From assembly GCA_036676295.1 (NCBI GenBank), contig JAKFDE010000013.1, positions 19,872 to 83,871 of the forward strand: a stretch of DNA of 64,000 nt, read 5' to 3'. The DNA comes from UBA4416 sp036676295. Its GTDB lineage: Bacteria; Bacteroidota; Bacteroidia; B-17B0; Aurantibacillaceae. Positions within the stretch are counted from its first letter, which is position 1; every line of letters begins with the position of its first letter. This document shows, piece after piece, positions 26,756 to 34,212 of this stretch. A program made the position numbers and the translations under genes. A model generated the notes under the pieces. It saw only the letters and a program-made list of their open reading frames with translations, did not search any database and was not told the DNA's origin.

Positions 26756-26795
26756 TTACCACTTTCTACCACTTTTAGCCATTATTTACCACTTT
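26756..26795 (-). promoter_or_regulatory. four 10-base direct repeats upstream of mraZ: probable MraZ boxes
   Basis: On the minus strand the 40 bases divide exactly into AAAGTGGTAA, ATAATGGCTA, AAAGTGGTAG and AAAGTGGTAA. Three units share the core AAAGTGG-TA and the second is degenerate. From the literature, MraZ binds direct repeats with 10-base periodicity (TGGG-type in Enterobacteria, AAAGTG-type in mollicutes). Position, phasing and core all fit autoregulation of the dcw cluster. Confidence 0.8.
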
Positions 26796-26942
26796 TGTTG
26801 AAAAGTCGTTTTTGGTTAATAATTTTAGAATGATTTTTTTACTATCTGATGTTCTTAAAACATCCGTGAAATGATTGATTTTATTACTACTTCATCAATT
26901 TGGTCGAATTTTACTGAGATTAAAAAACTCATTTTAGGATGC

Positions 26943-26971
26943 TTGAGATATTAACAATTGTTTTATCTTTG
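26943..26971 (+). promoter_or_regulatory. Bacteroidota-type promoter for the acyltransferase gene
   Basis: TTG at 26943, an 18-base spacer, then TATCTTTG at 26964. This matches the -33/-7 consensus well. The start codon is only 10 bases beyond the -7 box, so the mRNA would be nearly leaderless. Confidence 0.6.
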
Positions 26972-26981
26972 ACCTCCCGTT

Positions 26982-27836
26982 ATGGAAAACAAAAAATTTA
27001 TAGACGTAGAGAAAATTTTAAAGCAAAAAGCCTATAAATTATATAAGTGGCTTCCGCGTTTTGCTATTAATTGGCTTAAGAAAAAACTACACGAGGATGA
27101 TATAAATTCTGCCATGGTTCATCTAAAAGATGAAGAAGGGCTGAGTTTTAATGCCAAGGGTTTAGAAAGATTAGAGGCAAAAGTTGAGTCTCTTCACTCA
27201 GAATTGGTTCCTAAATCGGGAAGTATAGTTATCGTTTCTAATCATCCTTTGGGAGGGTTGGATGGTATGGCATTAATTAAAGCAGTTGGCGATATCAGAC
27301 CCGATGTTCGGTTTTTTGTAAATGACGTTTTGAAAAATTTAAAAAATTACGGTGAAATTTTTGTTGCTGTCAATAAATTAGGATCCTCTTCAGCAAAATC
27401 CTTACGTATCATGGAAGAGGTTTTTAGAACGGAATCTGCTCTATTATTATTTCCTGCCGGCCTTGTTTCCAGAAAACAAAATGGATTGGTAAGAGATTTG
27501 CGTTGGAGAAAAACATTTGTTACTCAAGCCATAGATCATAAGCGAATGATACAACCGGTGTTTATTGAAGGAGAAAATTCCAAGTTTTTTTACAATTTTG
27601 CCATGTGGCGTAAGCGTCTTGGTATTAAAGCTAATTTTGAAATGTTATTCTTGCCTGACGAAATGTTTAAGGCTAAAAAAGAAACGATTAAAATTCATTT
27701 CAGTAAACCATTTGATTCTGCTTTGCTTGACGATAGTAAAACACATTTACAATGGTCTGATCTGATATATAAATACATTTACTCTCCGGAATTCATGCAA
27801 GGCGTTCCATTTGAAGAGTATATGAAAGGCAAGTAG
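26982..27836 (+). CDS. lysophospholipid/glycerol acyltransferase family protein
   Basis: 284 residues. The acyltransferase motif I is SNHPLGGLDG (H-P-x4-D, a variant of HX4D), motif III-like segment is LLLFPAGLVSR, and IQPVFIEGENS follows at about 190. These fit the PlsC/LPLAT superfamily, which moves acyl chains from acyl-ACP or acyl-CoA to glycerol- or amino-lipids. The HP and FPAG variants differ from the HX4D/FPEG of classic PlsC and recall the O-acyltransferases that complete ornithine or glycine lipids in Bacteroidota. The exact acceptor is not decidable. No membrane helix is obvious; it is probably peripheral. ispF follows after 83 bases. Confidence 0.8.
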   Translation: MENKKFIDVEKILKQKAYKLYKWLPRFAINWLKKKLHEDDINSAMVHLKDEEGLSFNAKGLERLEAKVESLHSELVPKSGSIVIVSNHPLGGLDGMALIKAVGDIRPDVRFFVNDVLKNLKNYGEIFVAVNKLGSSSAKSLRIMEEVFRTESALLLFPAGLVSRKQNGLVRDLRWRKTFVTQAIDHKRMIQPVFIEGENSKFFYNFAMWRKRLGIKANFEMLFLPDEMFKAKKETIKIHFSKPFDSALLDDSKTHLQWSDLIYKYIYSPEFMQGVPFEEYMKGK

Positions 27837-27867
27837 AAATTAGGATATTATAAGATAGATGATGAAG

Positions 27868-27908
27868 GATTAAAGATGTCTGATATCATTTATCATAAAT
27901 CTTTAATC
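27868..27908. repeat. 10-base inverted repeat upstream of ispF
   Basis: GATTAAAGAT and ATCTTTAATC form a perfect 10-base stem with a 21-base loop, in low-complexity sequence filling the gap between the acyltransferase gene and ispF. There is no T run, so it is not a convincing terminator. Confidence 0.55.
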
Positions 27909-27919
27909 AAAATAAAATT

Positions 27920-28402
27920 ATGGTAAACATTAGAGTTGGTTTTGGATATGATGTACATCCTTTAGGAGAAGGAAGAGAATTATGGTTGGGTGGTATCAAG
28001 TTAGAATTTGATAAGGGTTGTGTGGGTCATAGCGACGCCGATGTATTGTTACACGCCATTTGTGATGCTTTACTTGGAGCGGCTAATTTGAGAGATATTG
28101 GTTTTCATTTTCCAAATACAAATCCAAAATATAAAGGAGCTGACAGTAAATTGTTATTGAAAGAAGTGGTGGAACTTTTAGACAAAAATGGTTATGGTAT
28201 TGGTAATGTTGATGCTACTTTAAGTTTAGAAGCACCTAAAGTAAATCCTCATATTACAGAAATGCAAAATGTATTGGCTCCTATTATGAATATTACTCCT
28301 AATGATGTTTCTATCAAAGCCACTACCAACGAAAGACTTGGTTATGTTGGCAGAGAAGAGGGAGTGAACGCTTATGCAGTAGCATTGATCTATAAAAAAT
28401 AA
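27920..28402 (+). CDS. ispF: 2-C-methyl-D-erythritol 2,4-cyclodiphosphate synthase
   Basis: 160 residues, normal for IspF. Metal-binding D-x-H occurs in GYDVHPLGEGRELWLGG, followed by GHSDADVLLHAICDALLGA and the late SIKATTNERLGYVGR. The trimeric enzyme forms the cyclic diphosphate of the MEP pathway to isopentenyl diphosphate. In this window uppS (33463) and the lipid II genes use the downstream product undecaprenyl phosphate. It ends at a strong bidirectional terminator. Confidence 0.97.
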   Translation: MVNIRVGFGYDVHPLGEGRELWLGGIKLEFDKGCVGHSDADVLLHAICDALLGAANLRDIGFHFPNTNPKYKGADSKLLLKEVVELLDKNGYGIGNVDATLSLEAPKVNPHITEMQNVLAPIMNITPNDVSIKATTNERLGYVGREEGVNAYAVALIYKK

Positions 28403-28434
28403 TTTAAGTAGCTGATCAACACTTTCATTTAAAC

Positions 28435-28466
28435 AAAAAAGCCTGAAACTTGTTTCAGGCTTTTTT
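28435..28466. terminator. bidirectional terminator between ispF and the large cargo gene
   Basis: AAAAAAGCCTGAAAC / GTTTCAGGCTTTTTT, a perfect 15-base stem with a 2-base loop at the centre. It serves ispF (plus) and the convergent gene at 28473 (minus). Confidence 0.92.
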
Positions 28467-28472
28467 GTTTAC

Positions 28473-31400
28473 TTAATTTTTAATGATCTTTTGAGTTAAT
28501 GTTTTGCCGCTGTTCTCAATCTTTGCTTTTATGAGATAAACACCACTTTTGAATTCCTGTAACGAAACATGAAGAGGATTTTTTCCTAGCTCAACATTTT
28601 TATTGGTTGTGTAAACTACTTCGCCCGAATAATTGATCACTTCAATAGTAACATCTCCTTTAGATTTTGTTGTCAGATCAAAATAAACCAAATCGTTTGT
28701 TGGATTAGGATGTACGTTAGAAATGAATTCATTATTTTTAGATAGATCAACACTTACAATATTTGAATAACTGTAAGAAAGATCAAAATCTACTTGTTTC
28801 AAACGATAATAAGATAAACCGGAATGAGGGTTCTGATCTGTATGACTATATTTAGTTTGTAAAGTGCTATTTCCTTGACCGTCTTTTTGGGTAAGTTTTT
28901 CCCAGGTTACGGCATCAACAGATCTTTCAATTTCGAAATAATCATTATTTTCTTCACTCTCAGTTGCCCAATCAAGATTTACAACTCCTTCATTCGGCTC
29001 AGCATTAAAATAAAGCAAACCTATAGGTAAAGTAACAATTGCACAGTTTGTAGTTGCTGTAGCACCCGAAGCTTGATTTAGAGTGATACTTTGAATTACA
29101 TTGGCATAATTAGTTACTAAAACAACATATACTTCGCCTACATTAACCGAAGCAATATCCATTAATTCAACATTTGAACCGGAATAACTACAATCGATAG
29201 GTAGTGGATAGGTTGAACAATCAGCTTGTGCATCTGGAAGGTTTGAATATGGTCCCCACATGGCAAAATCAACATCCGATCCGGCAGTTAAGTCGATGGC
29301 CATTGAACCTGGTGTGGCAATTTCTAAATAAAACCATGTTGGGTTTGGGGTAGTAGCAAGGCAATCATAATTAGGACCTGGAGCAGCAGAGCCACCTCCT
29401 GATTGTGCTTGGAATACAATCGGAGATCCTGAACAAATAGGTTGCATTTGAGGACAAGTTACATTTGTTGGAGGAGGAGGAGTAGGATTAATACATAGAT
29501 CAAACGTGGTTGTTTGGCCGGTAGTTGAAGTGTAAGAATATATTCTGATAAAATATGTATTACCAATTGTTAAACCAGAAATTGTACTACTGTTTGGATC
29601 ACTACAGATTAATGCAGTTCCGGGTGAGCCACAACTTCCTGAATATACAGAATGGTATAAATCAGTAGTTGATCCTGATACATTATTTAAATTGATATTC
29701 ATGGATGTTCCATTAGCCACAAAGCTATACCACACATCGTCATCTGCTGTACCGAAACAGGCACCAAGGGCTACGCCAGAGGCTGTTGCACCTGCTATAG
29801 TTCCTGATGTTTGAACGGTACAAGTTCCAGGGGCAGTATTAACGGGTGCAGCAGTCGCACTACATGGATTGTCATTAGCCGGTGGTGTTGGTGGTGGAGT
29901 AATACATAAACTAAATGTACTTGTTTGACCCGTTGTTGATGTGTAAGAATAAACTCGTACATAATATGTGTTTCCTACGGTTAACCCTGTCACAGTACTA
30001 TTATTTGCATCACTACATACTAGCGCAGCACCTGGTGCGCCGCAACTTCCAGAATACACGGAGTGATATAGGTCAGTAGTAGATCCGGCAACGTTATTTA
30101 AACTGATTAATTGTGTTGAATTATTAGCTACAAAGCTGTACCAAACATCATCGTCGGCTGTTCCAAAACAAGCGCCTAGCCCTACGGTAGAACTAGTGGC
30201 CCCTACAAGGGTTCCGCCTGTTTGTGTACTACAAGTAAAAGTAGCATTGACTGATGCGGTAGTTGCAGTACAAGGATTGTCATTAACCGGAGGAGTTGGA
30301 GGAGGAGTAATACATAAGCTAAATGTACTGGTTTGACCGGTTGTAGAAGTATATGAATATATTCTAATGAAGTATGTATTACCAACAGTTAGTCCTGTTA
30401 ATGTACTGTTATTTGCATCGCTACAGATCAGTGCCGTTCCTGGTGAACCACAACTTCCTGAATATACAGAGTGGTATAAGTCGGTAGTTGAACCGGCAAC
30501 ATTATTTAAACTGATTAATTGTGTTGCGTTATTTGCAACAAAACTATACCATACATCATCATCTGGTGTACCAAAACAGGCGCCAAGAGCTACACCTGAA
30601 GCAGTTGCTCCTGCTACGGTTCCTCCTGTTTGAGTAGTACAAGAGTAAGTGGTGTTAACCGCTGCTGCTGTTGCGCTACAAGGATTATCATTAGCCGGTG
30701 GTGTTGGAGGAGGTGTAATACATATACTGAAGGAGCTGGTTTGTCCGGTAGTTGACGTCCAGGAATAAACCCTTACATAATAAGTGTTCCCAACAGTCAA
30801 TCCTGTTAGCGTACTATTGTTTGGATCGCTACAAATTAATGCCGCACCTAATGAACCACAAGTACCGGCATAAACAGAATGGTATAGATCGGTTGTAGAG
30901 CCGGTAATATTATTAATATTGATGTTTTGTGTAGAGTTATTTGCAACAAAACTAAACCACACATCATCATCAGCAGTTCCGAAACAAGATCCAAGAGCTA
31001 TACCTGAGGAAGTTGCAGCCGCAATAGTACCGCCAGTTTGTGTTGTACAAGTAAAAACAGAGTTCACCGGAACAGGGGTTGCAGAACAGGGATTGTCATT
31101 TGCCGGAGGTGAAGGCGGTGCTGATATACAAATATTTTGAGTAGTGCTAACACCACTTGACCAGGTATATAATCTTACATAATATGTTTGTCCAACTGTA
31201 AGCCCAGTTAATGTTCCTCCTGTGTTAGTGTCAGTACATAAAAGAGATGTCATGGTTGCTCCACAGGCACCCGAAAAAACCTGCCAATAAACATCGGTAT
31301 TTCCTGAGATCCAGGTAGCCGATAAAATTTGTGTAGTGCTGGTTGCCACAAACGAAAACCACACATCATCGTCAGGTGTACCAGAATTACTTGTACAGGC

Positions 31401-32525
31401 ACCCGAAGGCGTAACGCCTGAGTTTGACGCTGCTGCAGTAGTTTGATTATTTAAACTTGCACAAGAGCCATCAGTAGGAACAGTAGGAAATGCAGTTGCT
31501 GTGGCACAATTATCATTAATTGGCGGACACGATGTTGAGTTTGTTATGATTGCATTGTCTGTTAATACACAGCCTGATGTATGGGTTAATGTCCAACGAA
31601 CAGTAACAGATGTATTGGATGGCACTGTGCTTACATTTGTGGTAGCCGAAGTTCCGCTAGAAAATGAAATTCCGGTACAGTTAGTGATACAACTCCAGGC
31701 ACCTGTAAAGCCTGTAGGTAAATTAGCTGATAAAGCAAAAGTACTGGTATTACATAATAATTGATCAACGCCTGCGTTGGCTGTTGCCGGCGTAGCATAA
31801 GAGATAATTATTTGTCCACGAGCACCACTTCCGCCGGCACTGGCTTTTGTTCCGCCGCCGCCGCCGCCGCCAACTATTGTTCCATTAGCACCTGAGGCTG
31901 CATTTGATACTGAGCCATCACCTCCATCTCCACCTGTTGTTCCTGTACCTCCGGTTGGTATAATTCCATTTCCTGCTGCACCTGCTGTTGGCGCACCTTC
32001 ACCACCACCACCGCTACCGGTTCCATTTCCTGCTCCACCTGTTCCACCTGAAATATTTGTTGTCCCCCCTGTACCTGTACCTGCTGTACCTGCGGCACCT
32101 GCGCTACCTGAATAAGCGCCGCCACCGCCACCGCCACCGCCACTAATAGTAGTGGCACCGACTATGAAAATTGATGACTGACCAGCGGTACCATTAACTC
32201 CCGATGTATTACTTCCTGCTCCTCCGGCACCAACTGTATAGTTGTAAGTAGCCCCAGAGGTAACTGCTATTGCATTATAAGCGTATCCGCCGCCGCCGCC
32301 GCCGCCGCCGCCTTGTTTATTTGATGCTCCGCCATAACCACCACCACCACCGGCTCCCCAACATTGTACAGTTAATGTTGTAACACCGCAAGGCACTACA
32401 AATGAACCTGATGTAGTTATCGTTTGTGTAACGGTTTGGGAATAAAAACCGGTTGAAAAAAGCAAAGACAGTAACGTAAACAATATTATTGAGTATGTCT
32501 TTGTAGTGGTTGTAGAATTAGGCAT
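28473..32525 (-). CDS. large secreted repeat protein with glycine-rich region and T9SS type A tail
   Basis: 1350 residues. A signal peptide (about 1-30) is followed by a very glycine-rich domain (about 45-240; several runs of 8-9 Gly). Next is a PKD/Ig-like region with the motif VRWTLTHTSGC at about 245-330. Then come about five copies of a roughly 137-residue repeat (about 335-1065), each starting near NDN-C and containing DDDVWFSFVA, STTDLYHSVYAG and LTGLTVGNTYYVR. A further domain with CPQMQPICSG precedes the C-terminal YRLKQVD module and a type A sorting domain (VHPNPTNDLVYF, SGVYLIKAKI). It is probably a surface adhesin or matrix protein; no enzyme motif is seen. The DDDVWFSF units resemble pre-peptidase-type beta domains. 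Confidence 0.85.
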   Translation of the reverse strand: MPNSTTTTKTYSIILFTLLSLLFSTGFYSQTVTQTITTSGSFVVPCGVTTLTVQCWGAGGGGGYGGASNKQGGGGGGGGGYAYNAIAVTSGATYNYTVGAGGAGSNTSGVNGTAGQSSIFIVGATTISGGGGGGGGAYSGSAGAAGTAGTGTGGTTNISGGTGGAGNGTGSGGGGEGAPTAGAAGNGIIPTGGTGTTGGDGGDGSVSNAASGANGTIVGGGGGGGTKASAGGSGARGQIIISYATPATANAGVDQLLCNTSTFALSANLPTGFTGAWSCITNCTGISFSSGTSATTNVSTVPSNTSVTVRWTLTHTSGCVLTDNAIITNSTSCPPINDNCATATAFPTVPTDGSCASLNNQTTAAASNSGVTPSGACTSNSGTPDDDVWFSFVATSTTQILSATWISGNTDVYWQVFSGACGATMTSLLCTDTNTGGTLTGLTVGQTYYVRLYTWSSGVSTTQNICISAPPSPPANDNPCSATPVPVNSVFTCTTQTGGTIAAATSSGIALGSCFGTADDDVWFSFVANNSTQNININNITGSTTDLYHSVYAGTCGSLGAALICSDPNNSTLTGLTVGNTYYVRVYSWTSTTGQTSSFSICITPPPTPPANDNPCSATAAAVNTTYSCTTQTGGTVAGATASGVALGACFGTPDDDVWYSFVANNATQLISLNNVAGSTTDLYHSVYSGSCGSPGTALICSDANNSTLTGLTVGNTYFIRIYSYTSTTGQTSTFSLCITPPPTPPVNDNPCTATTASVNATFTCSTQTGGTLVGATSSTVGLGACFGTADDDVWYSFVANNSTQLISLNNVAGSTTDLYHSVYSGSCGAPGAALVCSDANNSTVTGLTVGNTYYVRVYSYTSTTGQTSTFSLCITPPPTPPANDNPCSATAAPVNTAPGTCTVQTSGTIAGATASGVALGACFGTADDDVWYSFVANGTSMNINLNNVSGSTTDLYHSVYSGSCGSPGTALICSDPNSSTISGLTIGNTYFIRIYSYTSTTGQTTTFDLCINPTPPPPTNVTCPQMQPICSGSPIVFQAQSGGGSAAPGPNYDCLATTPNPTWFYLEIATPGSMAIDLTAGSDVDFAMWGPYSNLPDAQADCSTYPLPIDCSYSGSNVELMDIASVNVGEVYVVLVTNYANVIQSITLNQASGATATTNCAIVTLPIGLLYFNAEPNEGVVNLDWATESEENNDYFEIERSVDAVTWEKLTQKDGQGNSTLQTKYSHTDQNPHSGLSYYRLKQVDFDLSYSYSNIVSVDLSKNNEFISNVHPNPTNDLVYFDLTTKSKGDVTIEVINYSGEVVYTTNKNVELGKNPLHVSLQEFKSGVYLIKAKIENSGKTLTQKIIKN
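29460..31530. repeat. about five tandem repeats of roughly 412 bases inside the cargo gene
   Basis: Near-identical phrases recur at about 29870, 30280, 30690, 31090 and 31510 (for example GGATTGTCATTAGCCGG and variants), giving a period of about 412 bases or 137 codons. The inner copies are more alike than the outermost one (about 31130-31530). Confidence 0.8.
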
Positions 32526-32551
32526 GAGTAAATTGGGGTTAGGGCGGTTAT

Positions 32552-32887
32552 TTATTTATAGCTAATGATTGAATTTTTTTGAATATTGTGTTTTTTCAAT
32601 ACATCATATAATTCTCTATTTTCTAACGTTAAAAAATGAACTAACGTAAATTCTTTTGTTGATTCATTGATATCAACAGAACTGATTTTCTCGTTCCATG
32701 CCATTAACTCTTCTTTCAGCGATTCAATGGTGAACAAATCGTATCCTGAAATATTTAATTTGAGAACCATGGTTGTTTTATCGTTACTGCCAACAGCTTC
32801 ATCATTGGTTTTTATAGAAGGTGTTTGAGCAAAAGAGGAACTTGTTAAAAAAAATATAATTGAAATTATAAGTAAATTCTTGTTCAT
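32552..32887 (-). CDS. small secreted protein, HMA-like fold suspected
   Basis: 111 residues. A signal peptide (MNKNLLIISIIFFLTSSSFA, then Q) is followed by an 80-residue domain with the pattern beta-alpha-beta-beta-alpha (MVLKLNISGYDLFTIESLKE, ISSVDINESTKEFTLVHF). This resembles the ferredoxin-like HMA fold, but the metal-binding Cys-x2-Cys is absent. It precedes the large cargo gene by 26 bases on the same strand, so the two may share a transcript and function. No family can be named with certainty. Confidence 0.65.
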   Translation of the reverse strand: MNKNLLIISIIFFLTSSSFAQTPSIKTNDEAVGSNDKTTMVLKLNISGYDLFTIESLKEELMAWNEKISSVDINESTKEFTLVHFLTLENRELYDVLKKHNIQKNSIISYK

Positions 32888-33462
32888 GATATGTGAGTTT
32901 TTAGTTGGATATCTGAGCTATAAATTGGAATAGCAATTTGTAGACATTATGAATTTATTTAATTATTTGTCAAATACAAAAAACTAGTTTAATCGCTTTT
33001 TTAACCAGTTTAATAAGCCTAATTGTACCTTTGCTAATCAAAATATTATCTTTACTCGGCCTAAGGTCATTTATAGACATTAATAAATGCAATTATAAAT
33101 AGACCTAAATTAATTTAGTTTTCTGTATAAAGCTTATTTAGAATAAGTAATTTTAATAAGAATGGCTAAGTTTTGGCTTGAATAATTAAAACCATTTTAA
33201 AATGAGTAAAATAATGGATTTATTTTAACATTCATTATTTGTTAAAAATCAGACAATTTTTAGGTTATGTATATAACCAAATCCTGTATTCAATTTTGGG
33301 ATCGTAATTATTGCTCATCGTTCAATCGGGATCAAAAATTGGTTACGCCATTTAAAAGGTTCGCAAAACCATAGAAGTTCACATTAACACTATTTAAGAC
33401 TAAAAACAGTTAATATTTGCCCTATTTCGACTAAAAGTGTAAATTCGTCGTTCTTAAATTTA
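32888..33462. other. 575-base gene-free region
   Basis: I see no convincing open reading frame or RNA gene. It is very AT-rich with many TTTAAT/AATTAA words. It holds one imperfect inverted repeat (33062-33107; TAAGGTCATTTATA / TATAAATAGACCTA), a loose inverted pair around 33293-33344 (CAATTTTGGGATC / GATCAAAAATTG), and the uppS promoter at its right end. Its length is exceptional in this compact window, so it may include promoter elements for the divergent genes or an unrecognised small RNA. Confidence 0.5.
33416..33447 (+). promoter_or_regulatory. candidate promoter for the uppS-bamA operon
   Basis: TTTG at 33416-33419, a 20-base spacer, then TAAATTCG at 33440-33447 (one mismatch from TAnnTTTG). 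The ATG of uppS lies 15 bases beyond. Confidence 0.5.
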
Positions 33463-34203
33463 ATGAGTTTACTAGAGCAAATAGATTCTAAAAATGTGCC
33501 TCAGCATATTGCCATTATTATGGATGGAAATGGCCGTTGGGCTAAACAACAAGGTGAGAGCCGAATTTATGGGCATTATGAGGGCGTTAATTCTGTAAGA
33601 GATGTAGTAGAAGGTGCTGCACAAGCCGGTGTAAAATATCTTACATTATATGCTTTTAGTACCGAAAACTGGAATCGCCCTAAAGAAGAAGTAGATGCTT
33701 TAATGGAATTATTAGTAGCTACAATAAGCGGAGAAGCCCCTCAATTAAACAAAAAAAATGTTCGTTTGCTGGCAATTGGTAATTTAGGTTCTTTACCACC
33801 AAAATGTTTAGAAGAACTGAATGAGTCAATTGAATTGACTTCAAAAAATACAGGACTTACTTTAGTGTTAGCATTAAGTTATTCTGCCAAATGGGAATTA
33901 GTAAATGCCGTTAAACAAATTGTAGATACCGCTAAAAAAGGTCAATTATCTATAGATGATATTTCCGAAAAAACAATAGAAAATTATTTGTGTACAAAAG
34001 ATATACCTGATCCTGAATTAATGATCAGAACAAGTGGAGAACACCGTATCAGTAATTTTCTATTATGGCAATTAGCTTACGCTGAATTTTATTTTACTGA
34101 AACATTATGGCCTGATTTTAGAAAAGAAGATCTATTTTCTGCAATTATAAATTATCAAAATCGTGAGCGCCGCTTTGGAAAAACCAGCGAGCAATTAACA
34201 TAA
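33463..34203 (+). CDS. uppS: isoprenyl transferase (undecaprenyl diphosphate synthase)
   Basis: 246 residues. The substrate site IIMDGNGRWAKQQGESR sits near residue 20, with YLTLYAFSTENWNRP and DPELMIRTSGEHRISNFLLWQ further on. All are signatures of cis-prenyltransferases. It makes the C55 carrier used by MraY and MurG in the dcw cluster of this window. The gene begins an apparent operon with bamA nine bases downstream, a common pairing in Bacteroidota. ATG start at 33463. Confidence 0.97.
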   Translation: MSLLEQIDSKNVPQHIAIIMDGNGRWAKQQGESRIYGHYEGVNSVRDVVEGAAQAGVKYLTLYAFSTENWNRPKEEVDALMELLVATISGEAPQLNKKNVRLLAIGNLGSLPPKCLEELNESIELTSKNTGLTLVLALSYSAKWELVNAVKQIVDTAKKGQLSIDDISEKTIENYLCTKDIPDPELMIRTSGEHRISNFLLWQLAYAEFYFTETLWPDFRKEDLFSAIINYQNRERRFGKTSEQLT

Positions 34204-34212
34204 ACCATCTAA

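Noticed and set aside
27868..27908. Inverted repeat before ispF as a terminator
   Set aside because: Stem is AT-rich, loop is long and no T run follows.
28473..31530. A CRISPR array as the source of the regular repeats
   Set aside because: The period (about 412 bases) and the open reading frame through all copies show protein repeats, with no short direct repeats and unique spacers.
31874..32158. Gln/Val-rich frame within the glycine-rich part of the cargo gene
   Set aside because: It is a frame-shifted reading of a low-complexity Gly-coding stretch.
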